Of a DNA stretch of 47,917 nucleotides, positions 1 to 8,386 are shown one piece after another. The notes under the pieces are model-generated. The model saw nothing but the letters and a program-made list of their open reading frames with translations, made no database searches and had not been told where the DNA came from. Made by a program: the position numbers and the translations under genes. Within the stretch, counting starts at the first letter, position 1; each line of letters opens with the position of its first letter. Source of the DNA: Bacteroidota bacterium (GTDB lineage: Bacteria; Bacteroidota; Bacteroidia; UKL13-3); NCBI GenBank assembly GCA_947491825.1, contig CANLLM010000005.1:1-47917 (forward strand). The letters run 5' to 3'.

Positions 1-288
1 ATGAAAATGTACGATACATGCCCAATTTGCGAGTTAAGGTATGAGATTGAACCAGGCTTTTTTTGGGGTGCAATGTATGTTAGTTACGCTATAACTACAG
101 GCTTAATGTTGGTTACCTTAGGTATTTTATGGCTAGGTTTTCACGACCCCGCATTTTGGATTTATGTGGTTAGCATAATTGGTGTGGTATTTATCACATT
201 ACCATGGGTATTTCGTTATTCTCGTATGTTTATGCTTTACTTTTTTTCGCCTATTCGTTTTGATAAAAACTTTACTAAAACTACCTAA
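1..288 (+). CDS. DUF983 family membrane protein, 5' end cut by the window edge
   Basis: The readable 95 residues begin with a zinc-ribbon-like half motif (CPIC at residues 7-10), followed by the DUF983 hallmark EPGFFWGAMYVSYA. Two membrane helices follow at about residues 28-47 and 52-72. DUF983 proteins normally carry another CxxC pair before this point, so the ATG at position 1 is probably an internal methionine and the gene starts outside the window. The function of the family is unknown. A hairpin terminator follows 21 bases after the stop. Confidence 0.85.
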   Translation: MKMYDTCPICELRYEIEPGFFWGAMYVSYAITTGLMLVTLGILWLGFHDPAFWIYVVSIIGVVFITLPWVFRYSRMFMLYFFSPIRFDKNFTKTT

Positions 289-309
289 TCAATAGAATAA
301 ATAAATATT

Positions 310-346
310 AAGCCTATTTTTACCTCGGTATGAATAGGCTTTTTTA
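310..346 (+). terminator. intrinsic terminator of the DUF983 gene, overlapping the next start codon
   Basis: AAGCCTATT (310-318) pairs with AATAGGCTT (333-341), and a T run follows from 340 to 345. Inside the loop, TAC-CTCG-GTA can form a further small stem. The ATG of the downstream receptor gene (330-332) lies within this structure. Confidence 0.75.
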
Positions 347-2789
347 TTGCATTCTTTTTATAACAATCTCCTCTCGTGCACTTGCTCAATTCGAACTTCA
401 ACTGTTTGACAAAGTAACCACACAACCTATAATGGGAGCATCTGTTACGCTAGTATGGGTAAATGATAAAACTCAACTCACTAACAAGCATATATCCATA
501 ACCAACAAAAAAGGAATTTGTCAAATAGAAGAGGAAGCCATAAAACAGCTGGCAACATTTACCATTTCACACAAATCAATTGGAACAGTCTCATACACTG
601 CTTATCAGGTAATATTAAATAACTATAAGCTTTACCTAACAAACAATACTCCACAATTAGAAGAAGCCATCATTAGCGCCAATCGTATTAATGAAAAAGC
701 AAAGGATATATCACGACATATAGAAACCATCAATAGGCAACAACTCTCATTCGCTAATCAACAAAACACAGCAGATTTGTTAATGAATCAAAGTAATGTA
801 TACATTCAAAAAAGCCAGCAAGGTGGAGGCAGCCTAATTTTAAGGGGATTTGAAGCAAATCGTGTATTGTTAGTAATTGATGGGGTTAGGCTAAATAATG
901 CGATTTACCGTTCGGGGCATTTACAAAATGTAATTCGTATTGATCAACATTTACTAGAAAAAGTAGAGGTATTGTATGGCTCTGGAAGCACTATATATGG
1001 AAGCGATGCACTTGGAGGTGTGGTAAGCTTTTTTACTAGAAATCCTGAACTTAATACAAGTTCCAAGGCTTTTTATATACACAATGAGTTCTATAGCCGT
1101 TACTCATCCGCTAACAAAGAAATAACCTATCATTATAATGTAAATATTGGCCGTAAAAAATGGGCATCATTAACCACTATTACACATAGTAACTTTGGAA
1201 ATGTAGTGCAAGGTAGAAATAGAAGTACTGAATGGGAAAATGTGGGCTTACGCCCAAACTTTGTGAAACGAATTAATAACCAGGATGTAATAATAAATAA
1301 CCCTAACCCATACGAGCAAACGGAAAGCAATTACAGACAAACCGATTTTAGTCAGAAAATACTTTTTAAGCCCTCAGAGAAAGAGCAACAAACTATCAAT
1401 TTACAATACTCTAATACCAGCAATGTGCCGCGTTATGATCGGTTAACAGATATCAGCAATGGTCTACCCAAATCGGCACAGTGGTTTTATGGCCCCGAAA
1501 AAAGACTATTACTTTCATACAATTGGCAGTTCAATGGCAGTCGTAGTTGGTTTGACAAGATAAACATCATTGCAGCTTATCAGTTTATTGAAGAAAGCAG
1601 GAATGATAGATCATTCAATAATGCGTGGTTAAGAAGTAGAAATGAAAAAGTAAATGTATTGAGTTTAAATCTTGATATTTATAAGCGTATAAAAAAACAC
1701 GAAATAAGATATGGCATAGATGCACAAAACAACGATGTAAATTCAACCGCACATCAGACCGATATCAATACACAACAACGCAAAGCACTTAGCACACGTT
1801 ACCCTGCTGGAGGGAATAAAATGAGCATGGCTGGCTTGTTTGTTAGTCATAATTGGGAAATAAATTCACACATTATTTTAAATGATGGTTTAAGGATTTC
1901 ACACATCAACACAAACAGTATTCTTGGTAATAGCCTTAGTTTTTACAACTTTTTACCTCCAACAATTACACAAACCAACCAAGCGCTGAATGGTAATCTT
2001 GGACTAATTTATTTACATGACTCCAAGTTTCGCTTTTATGCCAATATCTCTAATGCTTTTCATGCTCCAAACATTGATGATTTAAGTAAAATATTTGACA
2101 GTAATAGTAAAAATAAAATGATTATTATACCAAATAATAACCTAAAACCAGAACAAAGTATTACATCAGAAATTGGTACAAACCTAACCCTGATTAAATG
2201 TTTTAAACTAAATGCCAATGTTTATTATACTCGACTATATAATGCATTTGTGTTAGCGCTGTCTGAAGCAAACGGAGCAGATAGCATAGTGTTTGATGGT
2301 GAAATGTCTAAAGTAAATATGTTAATCAATAAACAAGAAGCTTTTGTTACAGGTTGGCATGTTGATGCCAACATAACTCTAAACGAAAACTGGAATTTAT
2401 ATGGTGCATACACATATACCAAAGGTCGTGTAAAGCAGAATGAGATTTTTACCCCACTCGATCATATTCCACCAACATACGGACGTATAGGTTCGCAATT
2501 ACAATTAAAAGGCTTTAGGCTAGATGCTTACACACAATTTAGTGGTGCTAAAAAACTCGCTGATTACAACTTTTACGGAGAAGATAATTTGCAATATACA
2601 ACAACAACAGGTACGCCATCATGGTATACACTAAACATGAAACTACAGTACAGTATCTTCAAACGGGGAATTGCAATCAATTTACAAACGGGGGTTGAAA
2701 ATATTTTAGATAGCCATTACCGCATTTTTGCAAGCGGAATAAGTGCTATGGGACGTAACTTCTATCTGGCGATTAGGCTAGGCTTTTAA
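330..2789 (+). CDS. TonB-dependent outer-membrane receptor
   Basis: This is an 819-residue outer-membrane receptor for TonB-driven uptake. Residues 1-19 form a signal peptide ending RALA before Gln20. A carboxypeptidase-regulatory-like region covers about 20-110. The plug domain covers about 120-240 and includes LILRGFEANRVLLVIDGVRL and the VEVLYGSGSTIYGSDALGG segment. The rest is a 22-strand-type barrel ending in a terminal Phe (AIRLGF), as expected for BamA recognition. The plug and overall length resemble siderophore, haem or vitamin receptors, but no substrate can be assigned. No SusD partner is adjacent, so it is probably not a glycan system. The start codon sits inside the upstream terminator hairpin; no other start gives a signal peptide. 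Confidence 0.93.
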   Translation: MNRLFYCILFITISSRALAQFELQLFDKVTTQPIMGASVTLVWVNDKTQLTNKHISITNKKGICQIEEEAIKQLATFTISHKSIGTVSYTAYQVILNNYKLYLTNNTPQLEEAIISANRINEKAKDISRHIETINRQQLSFANQQNTADLLMNQSNVYIQKSQQGGGSLILRGFEANRVLLVIDGVRLNNAIYRSGHLQNVIRIDQHLLEKVEVLYGSGSTIYGSDALGGVVSFFTRNPELNTSSKAFYIHNEFYSRYSSANKEITYHYNVNIGRKKWASLTTITHSNFGNVVQGRNRSTEWENVGLRPNFVKRINNQDVIINNPNPYEQTESNYRQTDFSQKILFKPSEKEQQTINLQYSNTSNVPRYDRLTDISNGLPKSAQWFYGPEKRLLLSYNWQFNGSRSWFDKINIIAAYQFIEESRNDRSFNNAWLRSRNEKVNVLSLNLDIYKRIKKHEIRYGIDAQNNDVNSTAHQTDINTQQRKALSTRYPAGGNKMSMAGLFVSHNWEINSHIILNDGLRISHINTNSILGNSLSFYNFLPPTITQTNQALNGNLGLIYLHDSKFRFYANISNAFHAPNIDDLSKIFDSNSKNKMIIIPNNNLKPEQSITSEIGTNLTLIKCFKLNANVYYTRLYNAFVLALSEANGADSIVFDGEMSKVNMLINKQEAFVTGWHVDANITLNENWNLYGAYTYTKGRVKQNEIFTPLDHIPPTYGRIGSQLQLKGFRLDAYTQFSGAKKLADYNFYGEDNLQYTTTTGTPSWYTLNMKLQYSIFKRGIAINLQTGVENILDSHYRIFASGISAMGRNFYLAIRLGF

Positions 2790-2838
2790 CATTTTTTATA
2801 ACTTCATCAAAATCATATCAAAATTTTAACATTTCTAC

Positions 2839-2846
2839 TATATTTG
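2839..2846 (+). promoter_or_regulatory. candidate -7 box (TATATTTG) for the recombinase/hpf pair
   Basis: The sequence matches the Bacteroidota -7 consensus TAnnTTTG and lies 25 bases before the ATG at 2872. No clear TTTG -33 element is seen at the usual spacing. Confidence 0.4.
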
Positions 2847-2871
2847 ATTTAGAATAAAAATCTTCATAGAA

Positions 2872-3777
2872 ATGCTTAATACCATTCAACAATTTATTAA
2901 TTACCTAAATTACGAAAAGCATTTCTCTGCCCATACTGTGCGAGGCTATCAAATTGATTTGGGTCAATTCAGTACATTTATTATGCAACAATTTGAAATC
3001 GAATCACCCATACTAATAAGCCATCAGCACATTAGAACTTGGTTAGTTGATTTAATGAATAATAATATTGAACCAAGAAGTATTGCTAGGAAGCTTTCCG
3101 CCCTTCGTAGTTATTTTAAATACCTGCTTAAAGAAGAATTAATTACGACAAATCCGGTTGCCAAAGTGCAGGCGCCAAAGGTTGCTAAAAAAATACCTAG
3201 TTTTATTGAAGCGCACAACTTGAGTATTCTTTTCGATCAGAAGGTAAACAATAATCAAGAAGAAATTTTCGCAAACGATTTTGAAGGCCAAAGAAATAGG
3301 TTGATTCTACTTTTGTTTTACACATGTGGCGTTCGATTATCCGAACTAATCGAACTTAAAACTTCAGATTTTGATACCTACAGACAAACCATTAAAGTAT
3401 TAGGTAAAAGAAATAAAGAAAGAATCATCCCAATAACCAAAGAACTAAATATAGAAATACAAAAGTATTTAGTAATTAAGAATCAGCAGGCTTTAAATAA
3501 CGAACAACTATTTGCATTATCTTCCAACAATAAAATGTACCCAAAAGCAGTTTATAACATAGTTAAACGTTTTTTAAGTATGGTAACCACAATAGATAAA
3601 AAAAGCCCCCATGTGCTTAGACACACATTTGCCACACACTTACTAAACAAAGGCGCAGATTTAAATGCAATAAAAGAACTGCTAGGGCATGCTAGTTTAG
3701 CAGCCACACAAGTGTATACACATAATAGTATAGAAAGATTAAAAAATATACACAAAACAAGACATCCAAGAGCGTAA
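2872..3777 (+). CDS. tyrosine recombinase of the XerC/XerD type
   Basis: The 301-residue protein has an N-terminal SAM-like core-binding domain (about 1-95) and a C-terminal catalytic domain. All catalytic residues are visible: Arg155 (CGVRLSE), Lys179 (VLGKRNKER), His247 and Arg250 (HVLRH), His273 (LLGHASL) and the nucleophile Tyr282 (TQVYTH). Size and compact architecture match chromosomal Xer recombinases that resolve chromosome dimers rather than phage integrases. The location just upstream of hpf and the tRNA-tuf block also argues for a housekeeping role. Sequence alone does not let me choose between XerC and XerD. Confidence 0.9.
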   Translation: MLNTIQQFINYLNYEKHFSAHTVRGYQIDLGQFSTFIMQQFEIESPILISHQHIRTWLVDLMNNNIEPRSIARKLSALRSYFKYLLKEELITTNPVAKVQAPKVAKKIPSFIEAHNLSILFDQKVNNNQEEIFANDFEGQRNRLILLLFYTCGVRLSELIELKTSDFDTYRQTIKVLGKRNKERIIPITKELNIEIQKYLVIKNQQALNNEQLFALSSNNKMYPKAVYNIVKRFLSMVTTIDKKSPHVLRHTFATHLLNKGADLNAIKELLGHASLAATQVYTHNSIERLKNIHKTRHPRA

Positions 3778-3853
3778 AAAACTCCTGCTTAAATATTTTC
3801 AAACCGAATCAAATACTGAACAGGCAGCCAGAAGGTTCATAAAATAAAAACAT

Positions 3854-4153
3854 ATGAAACTAGACATTCAATCCATCCACTTTACAGCCGATTATAAGCT
3901 ATTAGATTTCGTAACCAAAAAGCTGGAAAAGTTACAAACCTTTTATGATGGAATAAAAAGCACTAACGTATATCTTAAAGTTGAAAAAGACAGTGAAAAA
4001 GAGAATAAAACGGTTGAGGTTAAAATTAATATGAATGGATATTCTATATTTGCCAAGGAACAATCGAGCACATTTGAAGCGGCTACTGATTTAATATTAG
4101 ATAAACTAGTTGCTCAAGTAAAAAAACACAAAGAAAAAATAGCTACTAAATAA
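3854..4153 (+). CDS. hpf: ribosome hibernation-promoting factor, HPF/RaiA family, short form
   Basis: The 99-residue protein has the beta-alpha-beta-beta-beta-alpha fold pattern of HPF/YfiA proteins. It starts MKLDIQSIHFTADYKLLDFV and contains the typical basic, lysine-rich helices. It lacks the C-terminal dimerisation domain of long HPF, so it should bind the 30S decoding region as a short form and protect idle ribosomes. It follows the recombinase by 76 bases and is closed by a strong terminator, so the two are probably cotranscribed. Confidence 0.9.
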   Translation: MKLDIQSIHFTADYKLLDFVTKKLEKLQTFYDGIKSTNVYLKVEKDSEKENKTVEVKINMNGYSIFAKEQSSTFEAATDLILDKLVAQVKKHKEKIATK

Positions 4154-4182
4154 CATTTAACCATTACGCTATCATAAAATTT

Positions 4183-4214
4183 AAAGCCCGTTATGTTTCA
4201 TAATGGGCTTTTTT
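4183..4214 (+). terminator. intrinsic terminator after hpf
   Basis: A 13-bp stem with one G-T wobble (AAAGCCCGTTATG, 4183-4195, with CATAATGGGCTTT, 4199-4211) has a TTT loop and ends in a T run. Confidence 0.9.
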
Positions 4215-4255
4215 ACAAATATTCAGCTTGATAATCAGTACCGAACAAAAAAAAG

Positions 4256-4287
4256 TTTGCATATTATTTCCCAAACCAACACTTTTG
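4256..4287 (+). promoter_or_regulatory. upstream promoter P1 of the tRNA-tuf block
   Basis: A -33 element TTTG (4256-4259) and a -7-like element CACTTTTG (4280-4287; one mismatch to TAnnTTTG) are 20 bases apart, the usual Bacteroidota spacing. Together with P2 and the hpf terminator, this accounts for the 316-base gene-free stretch 4154-4469. Confidence 0.5.
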
Positions 4288-4351
4288 CACCCGCTGTTAC
4301 ACAACATAACGCCTCTATAAATGCGTTAATTTAAAATTTTGCTTCCAAAAA

Positions 4352-4382
4352 TTTGCATACATCTTGTAAATGACTACATTTG
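4352..4382 (+). promoter_or_regulatory. downstream promoter P2 of the tRNA-tuf block
   Basis: TTTG (4352-4355) and a perfect -7 box TACATTTG (4375-4382) are separated by 19 bases, the best promoter match in the window. Transcription would start near 4389, about 80 bases before the first tRNA. Confidence 0.65.
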
Positions 4383-4469
4383 CAGTCCTTTTTTAGGAAA
4401 GCTAGTAGACAAGATTGTTCTTTAAATATTGAAAATACTGAAATAGGTTAGTGATAACCATACTCAAAA

Positions 4470-4542
4470 GCCACTTTAGCTCAGCTGGTAGAGCAACTGA
4501 TTTGTAATCAGTAGGTCGCTGGTTCGATTCCGGCAAGTGGCT
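4470..4542 (+). tRNA. tRNA-Thr (anticodon TGT)
   Basis: This folds as a full cloverleaf of 73 bases. The acceptor stem is GCCACTT/AAGTGGC, and the anticodon stem ACTGA/TCAGT encloses the loop TTTGTAA. The T-loop is GGTTCGATTCC. CCA is not encoded. Confidence 0.97.
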
Positions 4543-4558
4543 CACCTTGAAAGGTAAT

Positions 4559-4639
4559 GGGGAGATTCCAGAGCGGTCAAATGGGACGGACTGTAAATCC
4601 GTTGTTTCGGCTTCGAAGGTTCGAATCCTTCTCTCCCCA
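4559..4639 (+). tRNA. tRNA-Tyr (anticodon GTA)
   Basis: This is a class II tRNA with a long variable arm. The acceptor stem is GGGGAGA/TCTCCCC, and the anticodon stem ACGGA/TCCGT encloses CTGTAAA. A CCA end is encoded at 4640-4642, unlike in the neighbouring tRNAs. Confidence 0.97.
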
Positions 4640-4715
4640 CCACCATCAACAGGTTAAAAGATGAGTGAATAAGAATCAGTGAAGAGGCGTGTAATCTTTT
4701 TAATTTATTAAACCT

Positions 4716-4788
4716 GCGGGAGTAGCTCATTTGGTAGAGCGACAGCCTTCCAAGCTGTAGGTAGCGGGTTCGAGCCTCGTCTCCCGCT
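4716..4788 (+). tRNA. tRNA-Gly (anticodon TCC)
   Basis: The acceptor stem GCGGGAG/CTCCCGC closes the cloverleaf. The anticodon arm ACAGC-CTTCCAA-GCTGT gives anticodon TCC. CCA is not encoded. Confidence 0.97.
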
Positions 4789-4798
4789 CGAGAGTAAA

Positions 4799-4830
4799 TT
4801 GAGGTGATTAAGTAAGCTTAATCACCTCAA
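4799..4830 (+). repeat. perfect 14-bp inverted repeat between tRNA-Gly and tRNA-Thr
   Basis: TTGAGGTGATTAAG (4799-4812) and CTTAATCACCTCAA (4817-4830) form an uninterrupted 14-bp stem with a TAAG loop. No T run follows, so this is not a standard terminator. It starts 10 bases after one tRNA and ends 9 bases before the next, a position that suits a tRNA-processing or RNA-stability element. Confidence 0.85.
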
Positions 4831-4839
4831 AACTTAAAA

Positions 4840-4911
<72 letters not shown>

Positions 4912-5044
4912 CTAAAACTGAGTGAAGTGACGTAGATGGTTTTTTGTGTTTTCCTGAATAAACACAATATAGACTGAGTGCATATTACGCACCCGGTTTT
5001 TGGCATTTAAAAACTTAAAAATAAAAAAAATAAACAACACAACT

Positions 5045-6232
5045 ATGGCAAAAGAAAAATTTGACCGCAGTAAAGCACACGTTAATGTTGGTACTATCGG
5101 TCACGTAGATCATGGTAAAACGACTTTAACAGCTGCTATCACTAAAGTTCTAGCTGATGCTGGTTTATCTGAAGCTCGTTCATTCGATTCAATTGACTCA
5201 GCTCCTGAAGAAAAAGAACGTGGTATTACTATTAACACAGCTCACGTAGAGTATTCAACTGCTAACCGTCATTACGCTCACGTTGACTGTCCAGGTCACG
5301 CGGATTATGTAAAGAATATGGTTACAGGTGCAGCTCAAATGGATGGTGCTATTTTAGTAGTAGCATCAACAGATGGTCCTATGCCTCAAACTCGTGAGCA
5401 TATTTTATTAGCTCGTCAGGTAGGTGTACCTCGTATCGTTGTATTCATGAATAAAGTGGATATGGTTGATGATGAAGAGTTATTAGAAATTGTAGAAATG
5501 GAAATTCGTGATTTATTAGACAAATACGAATTCCCTGGTCAAGAAATTCCAGTTATCCGAGGTTCAGCGCTAGGTGGCTTGAATGGAGACGCAAAATGGG
5601 TAGAGAAAATAATGGACTTGATGAATGCAGTAGATACATACATTCCAGTTCCTCCTCGCGCTACAGAATTACCTTTCTTGATGCCAGTAGAAGACGTATT
5701 CTCGATCACAGGTCGTGGTACCGTAGCTACAGGTCGTATCGAGCGTGGTATCATCAACTCAAATGAGCAAGTTGAAATCATAGGTTTAGATGCAGAAAAC
5801 TTAACTTCAGTAGTAACTGGTGTAGAGATGTTCCGCAAAATATTAGATCGTGGTGAAGCTGGTGATAACGTAGGATTATTGTTACGTGGTATTGATAAGG
5901 CAGCTATCCGCAGAGGTATGGTAATTTGCAAACCAGGTTCAGTAAAACCACACACCAAGTTCAAAGCTGAGATTTACGTATTGTCCAAAGACGAAGGTGG
6001 ACGTCACACTCCATTCTTTAACAAATACCGTCCTCAGTTTTATTTCCGTACAACAGACGTAACTGGCGAGACCCATTTACCTGAAGGTATGGAAATGGTT
6101 ATGCCTGGTGATAACGTAACTATTAACGTAACTCTTATCGCTCCAATTGCGATGGAAAAAGGTTTACGCTTCGCTATCCGTGAGGGTGGTAGAACAGTAG
6201 GTGCCGGTCAGGTAACTGAAATTCTAGAATAA
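5045..6232 (+). CDS. tuf: elongation factor Tu
   Basis: EF-Tu delivers aminoacyl-tRNA to the ribosome as a GTPase. The 395-residue product shows the P-loop GHVDHGKT (residues 19-26), the switch motif DCPGHADY and NKVDMVDD, followed by the two beta-barrel domains. The ATG at 5045 ([10 protein letters not shown]) is chosen over an in-frame TTG at 5000 because it matches the family N-terminus. The gene lies 133 bases after tRNA-Thr and should be cotranscribed with the tRNAs from P1/P2. Confidence 0.98.
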   Translation: MAKEKFDRSKAHVNVGTIGHVDHGKTTLTAAITKVLADAGLSEARSFDSIDSAPEEKERGITINTAHVEYSTANRHYAHVDCPGHADYVKNMVTGAAQMDGAILVVASTDGPMPQTREHILLARQVGVPRIVVFMNKVDMVDDEELLEIVEMEIRDLLDKYEFPGQEIPVIRGSALGGLNGDAKWVEKIMDLMNAVDTYIPVPPRATELPFLMPVEDVFSITGRGTVATGRIERGIINSNEQVEIIGLDAENLTSVVTGVEMFRKILDRGEAGDNVGLLLRGIDKAAIRRGMVICKPGSVKPHTKFKAEIYVLSKDEGGRHTPFFNKYRPQFYFRTTDVTGETHLPEGMEMVMPGDNVTINVTLIAPIAMEKGLRFAIREGGRTVGAGQVTEILE

Positions 6233-6253
6233 TTTTAAATAGATTAGATTCTG

Positions 6254-6281
6254 AATGTTGGCTAGGTAACTAGCCAACATT
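6254..6281 (+). repeat. 12-bp inverted repeat between tuf and tRNA-Trp
   Basis: AATGTTGGCTAG (6254-6265) and CTAGCCAACATT (6270-6281) form a perfect stem closed by a GTAA loop, which is a GNRA-type tetraloop in RNA. There is only TTAG after it, so strong Rho-independent termination is doubtful. It may be a weak terminator, an RNase-processing site or a 3'-end stabiliser for tuf mRNA. Confidence 0.8.
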
Positions 6282-6295
6282 TAGTGTCTAAATAC

Positions 6296-6366
6296 ACGGA
6301 CATAGTTCAATGGTAGAATAGAGGTCTCCAAAACCTTTGATCAGGGTTCGAATCCTTGTGTCCGTG
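6296..6366 (+). tRNA. tRNA-Trp (anticodon CCA)
   Basis: The acceptor stem is ACGGACA/TGTCCGT with discriminator G. The anticodon loop CTCCAAA gives CCA. It sits between tuf and secE. Confidence 0.96.
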
Positions 6367-6395
6367 CAAATATATTTTTGATCAAAACAAATAAT

Positions 6396-6590
6396 ATGAG
6401 TAAACTAACCGAATACTTTAAGTCATCTTACGATGAGCTTGTAAACAAGGTAACTTGGCCTACATGGAGCGAGTTGCAAGAAAGCACCATCATAGTAATG
6501 ATTGCATCTATAATTATTGCTTTGATCATATATGTAGTTGATATTGCCGGAAGCGGAGCTTTAGGTTTTTTCTATCAACTATTTCAATAA
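6396..6590 (+). CDS. secE: preprotein translocase subunit SecE
   Basis: SecE is the small essential subunit of the SecYEG channel. The 64-residue product has the amphipathic surface helix with the signature NKVTWPTW (residues 17-24) and one transmembrane helix at about 31-50. The ATG at 6396 is preferred to an in-frame TTG at 6378. It is followed 15 bases later by nusG, the standard bacterial pairing. Confidence 0.95.
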   Translation: MSKLTEYFKSSYDELVNKVTWPTWSELQESTIIVMIASIIIALIIYVVDIAGSGALGFFYQLFQ

Positions 6591-6605
6591 AACAAAATAT
6601 ATAAG

Positions 6606-7160
6606 ATGAACGGAATGTCACAGGATCAATTTAAATGGTACGTAGTAAGAGCAGTTACCGGACAAGAAAAGAAGGTAAAGGCACAACTAGAGTCGGAGCT
6701 CGAAAGAGCAGGCTTACTTAAGCATGTGCCGCAGATCCTGATACCAACTGAAAAAGTTTACCAAATAAAAAATGGTAAAAAAACAGTCAAGGAGAAAAAT
6801 TATCTACCTGGCTATATGTTAATACAAGCCGAGTTAATAGGTGAAACCTCTCACATTATAGATTCAGTTAATGGTGTAGTAGGTTTCTTAGGCGGTAAAG
6901 CCACTCCTACTCCGCTGCGCAACTCAGAAGTAAACCGAATTCTCGGTAATGTTGATGAGGCAGCAGAGCACGGTGAAACAATTGTAGAACCATACTTGGT
7001 TAATGAAACAATAAAAGTAATTGACGGTCCTTTTAGTGGATTTAGCGGGGTAGTTGAAGAGGTAATGGAAGAAAGAAAGAAACTCAAAGTAATGGTTAAA
7101 ATTTTCGGAAGAAGCACCCCATTAGAGTTGAATTACGTTCAAGTAGAAAAAGAAAATTAA
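6606..7160 (+). CDS. nusG: transcription termination/antitermination factor NusG
   Basis: The 184-residue protein has the NGN domain (KWYVVRAVTGQEKKVKAQLE, YLPGYMLI) that binds the RNA polymerase clamp. It also has a C-terminal KOW domain (about 125-184, with VIDGPFSGFSGVVEEV). It couples RNA polymerase to the ribosome or Rho. A second ATG at 6615 (MSQDQFKW) is an equally possible start. Confidence 0.97.
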   Translation: MNGMSQDQFKWYVVRAVTGQEKKVKAQLESELERAGLLKHVPQILIPTEKVYQIKNGKKTVKEKNYLPGYMLIQAELIGETSHIIDSVNGVVGFLGGKATPTPLRNSEVNRILGNVDEAAEHGETIVEPYLVNETIKVIDGPFSGFSGVVEEVMEERKKLKVMVKIFGRSTPLELNYVQVEKEN

Positions 7161-7204
7161 TTAAATATATACAAGGTGCGTAAGCACTATAATAGTAAAG
7201 CGTT

Positions 7205-7642
7205 ATGGCTAAAGAATTAACAGGGTTTATTAAATTACAGGTAAAAGGTGGAGCAGCTAATCCTGCGCCTCCAATTGGTCCTGCCTTAGGCTCTAAGGGG
7301 GTTAACATCATGGATTTTTGCAAACAATTTAATGCAAGAACCCAAGATAAAGCAGGCAAAATATTACCAGTTGTAATTTCAGTATACAGCGATAAGTCAT
7401 TTGATTTCATCGTTAAAACCCCTCCAGTTGCTTCTCAATTAATGGAAGCTGCTAAAATTACAGCAGGTTCTGCAGAATCAAACCGTAAAAAAGTAGGTTC
7501 AGTAACTTGGGAACAAATTCGTGCTATTGCATCAGATAAAATGCAAGATATGAACTGCTTCAAAGTTGAATCAGCAATGAAGATGGTAGCAGGATCAGCC
7601 CGTTCAATGGGTATCACAGTTTCAGGTGAAATGCCTGCTTAA
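7205..7642 (+). CDS. rplK: 50S ribosomal protein L11
   Basis: The product is 145 residues with the usual proline-rich N-terminal segment ([20 protein letters not shown]) and the C-terminal rRNA-binding domain ending VSGEMPA. L11 forms the GTPase-associated centre at the base of the L7/L12 stalk. It opens the rplKAJL-rpoBC series. Confidence 0.98.
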   Translation: MAKELTGFIKLQVKGGAANPAPPIGPALGSKGVNIMDFCKQFNARTQDKAGKILPVVISVYSDKSFDFIVKTPPVASQLMEAAKITAGSAESNRKKVGSVTWEQIRAIASDKMQDMNCFKVESAMKMVAGSARSMGITVSGEMPA

Positions 7643-7673
7643 TCAAATTAAGAAAGAAAAAAAGAATAATATC

Positions 7674-8372
7674 ATGGCGAGGATTAGCAAAAAAAGAAAA
7701 GTAGCGTTAGCTAAAATCGAGCCTAATAAGCAATATGCATTAACAGATGCTTCAAAACTAGTTAAAGAGATTACCTCTACTACCTTTGATTCTTCAGTTG
7801 ACATTGATATTCGCTTAGGGGTTGATCCGAAAAAAGCTAACCAAATGGTACGTGGTGTAGTAACACTACCACACGGTACAGGTAAAACCGTTAGAGTTTT
7901 GGCCTTAGTTACACCTGATAAAGAGGCGGAAGCCAGAGAAGCAGGAGCAGACTACGTAGGTTTAGATGAGTTTATCCAGAAAATTGAGCAAGGTTGGGTT
8001 GATATCGATATTATCGTGACACAACCAAACGTAATGGCTAAATTAGGTAAATTAGGTAGAGTATTAGGTCCGCGTAACTTAATGCCAAATCCAAAATCTG
8101 GTACGGTAACAACCGAAATAGGCAAAACAGTGAGGGAGGTAAAAGCCGGTAAAATTGACTTTAAGGTTGATAAAGAAGGTAATATCCATACATCAATTGG
8201 AAAGGCATCATTTGCACCTGAGAAATTAGCTGAAAATGCAGTTGAGTTGATTCAAACAATCGCTAAACTTAAGCCTTCAGCTGCAAAAGGAACATACTTC
8301 CGCGGTATAAGTATCTCCTCAACAATGAGCCCTGGCTTACATGTTGATACCAAATCTATTCCCGGAATATAA
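7674..8372 (+). CDS. rplA: 50S ribosomal protein L1
   Basis: The 232-residue protein contains the L1 signature around [20 protein letters not shown]. It forms the mobile L1 stalk and in many bacteria represses its own operon by binding mRNA. The start MARISKKRK at 7674 is preferred to the upstream in-frame ATG at 7626, which would overlap rplK. Confidence 0.97.
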   Translation: MARISKKRKVALAKIEPNKQYALTDASKLVKEITSTTFDSSVDIDIRLGVDPKKANQMVRGVVTLPHGTGKTVRVLALVTPDKEAEAREAGADYVGLDEFIQKIEQGWVDIDIIVTQPNVMAKLGKLGRVLGPRNLMPNPKSGTVTTEIGKTVREVKAGKIDFKVDKEGNIHTSIGKASFAPEKLAENAVELIQTIAKLKPSAAKGTYFRGISISSTMSPGLHVDTKSIPGI

Positions 8373-8386
8373 TAAATCAGTTAGTT

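Noticed and set aside
2872..3777. Tyrosine recombinase as a sign of an integrated element
   Set aside because: No attachment repeats, cargo or phage genes are nearby. Size and context fit a housekeeping Xer protein.
4542..4730. Minus-strand frame with VVGREGFEPSKPKQRIYS
   Set aside because: This is the antisense of tRNA-Tyr, a well-known spurious protein that recurs in databases wherever this tRNA occurs.
5539..5964. 141-codon minus-strand frame inside tuf
   Set aside because: It is a shadow of EF-Tu codon usage with no family resemblance; EF-Tu is intact on the plus strand.
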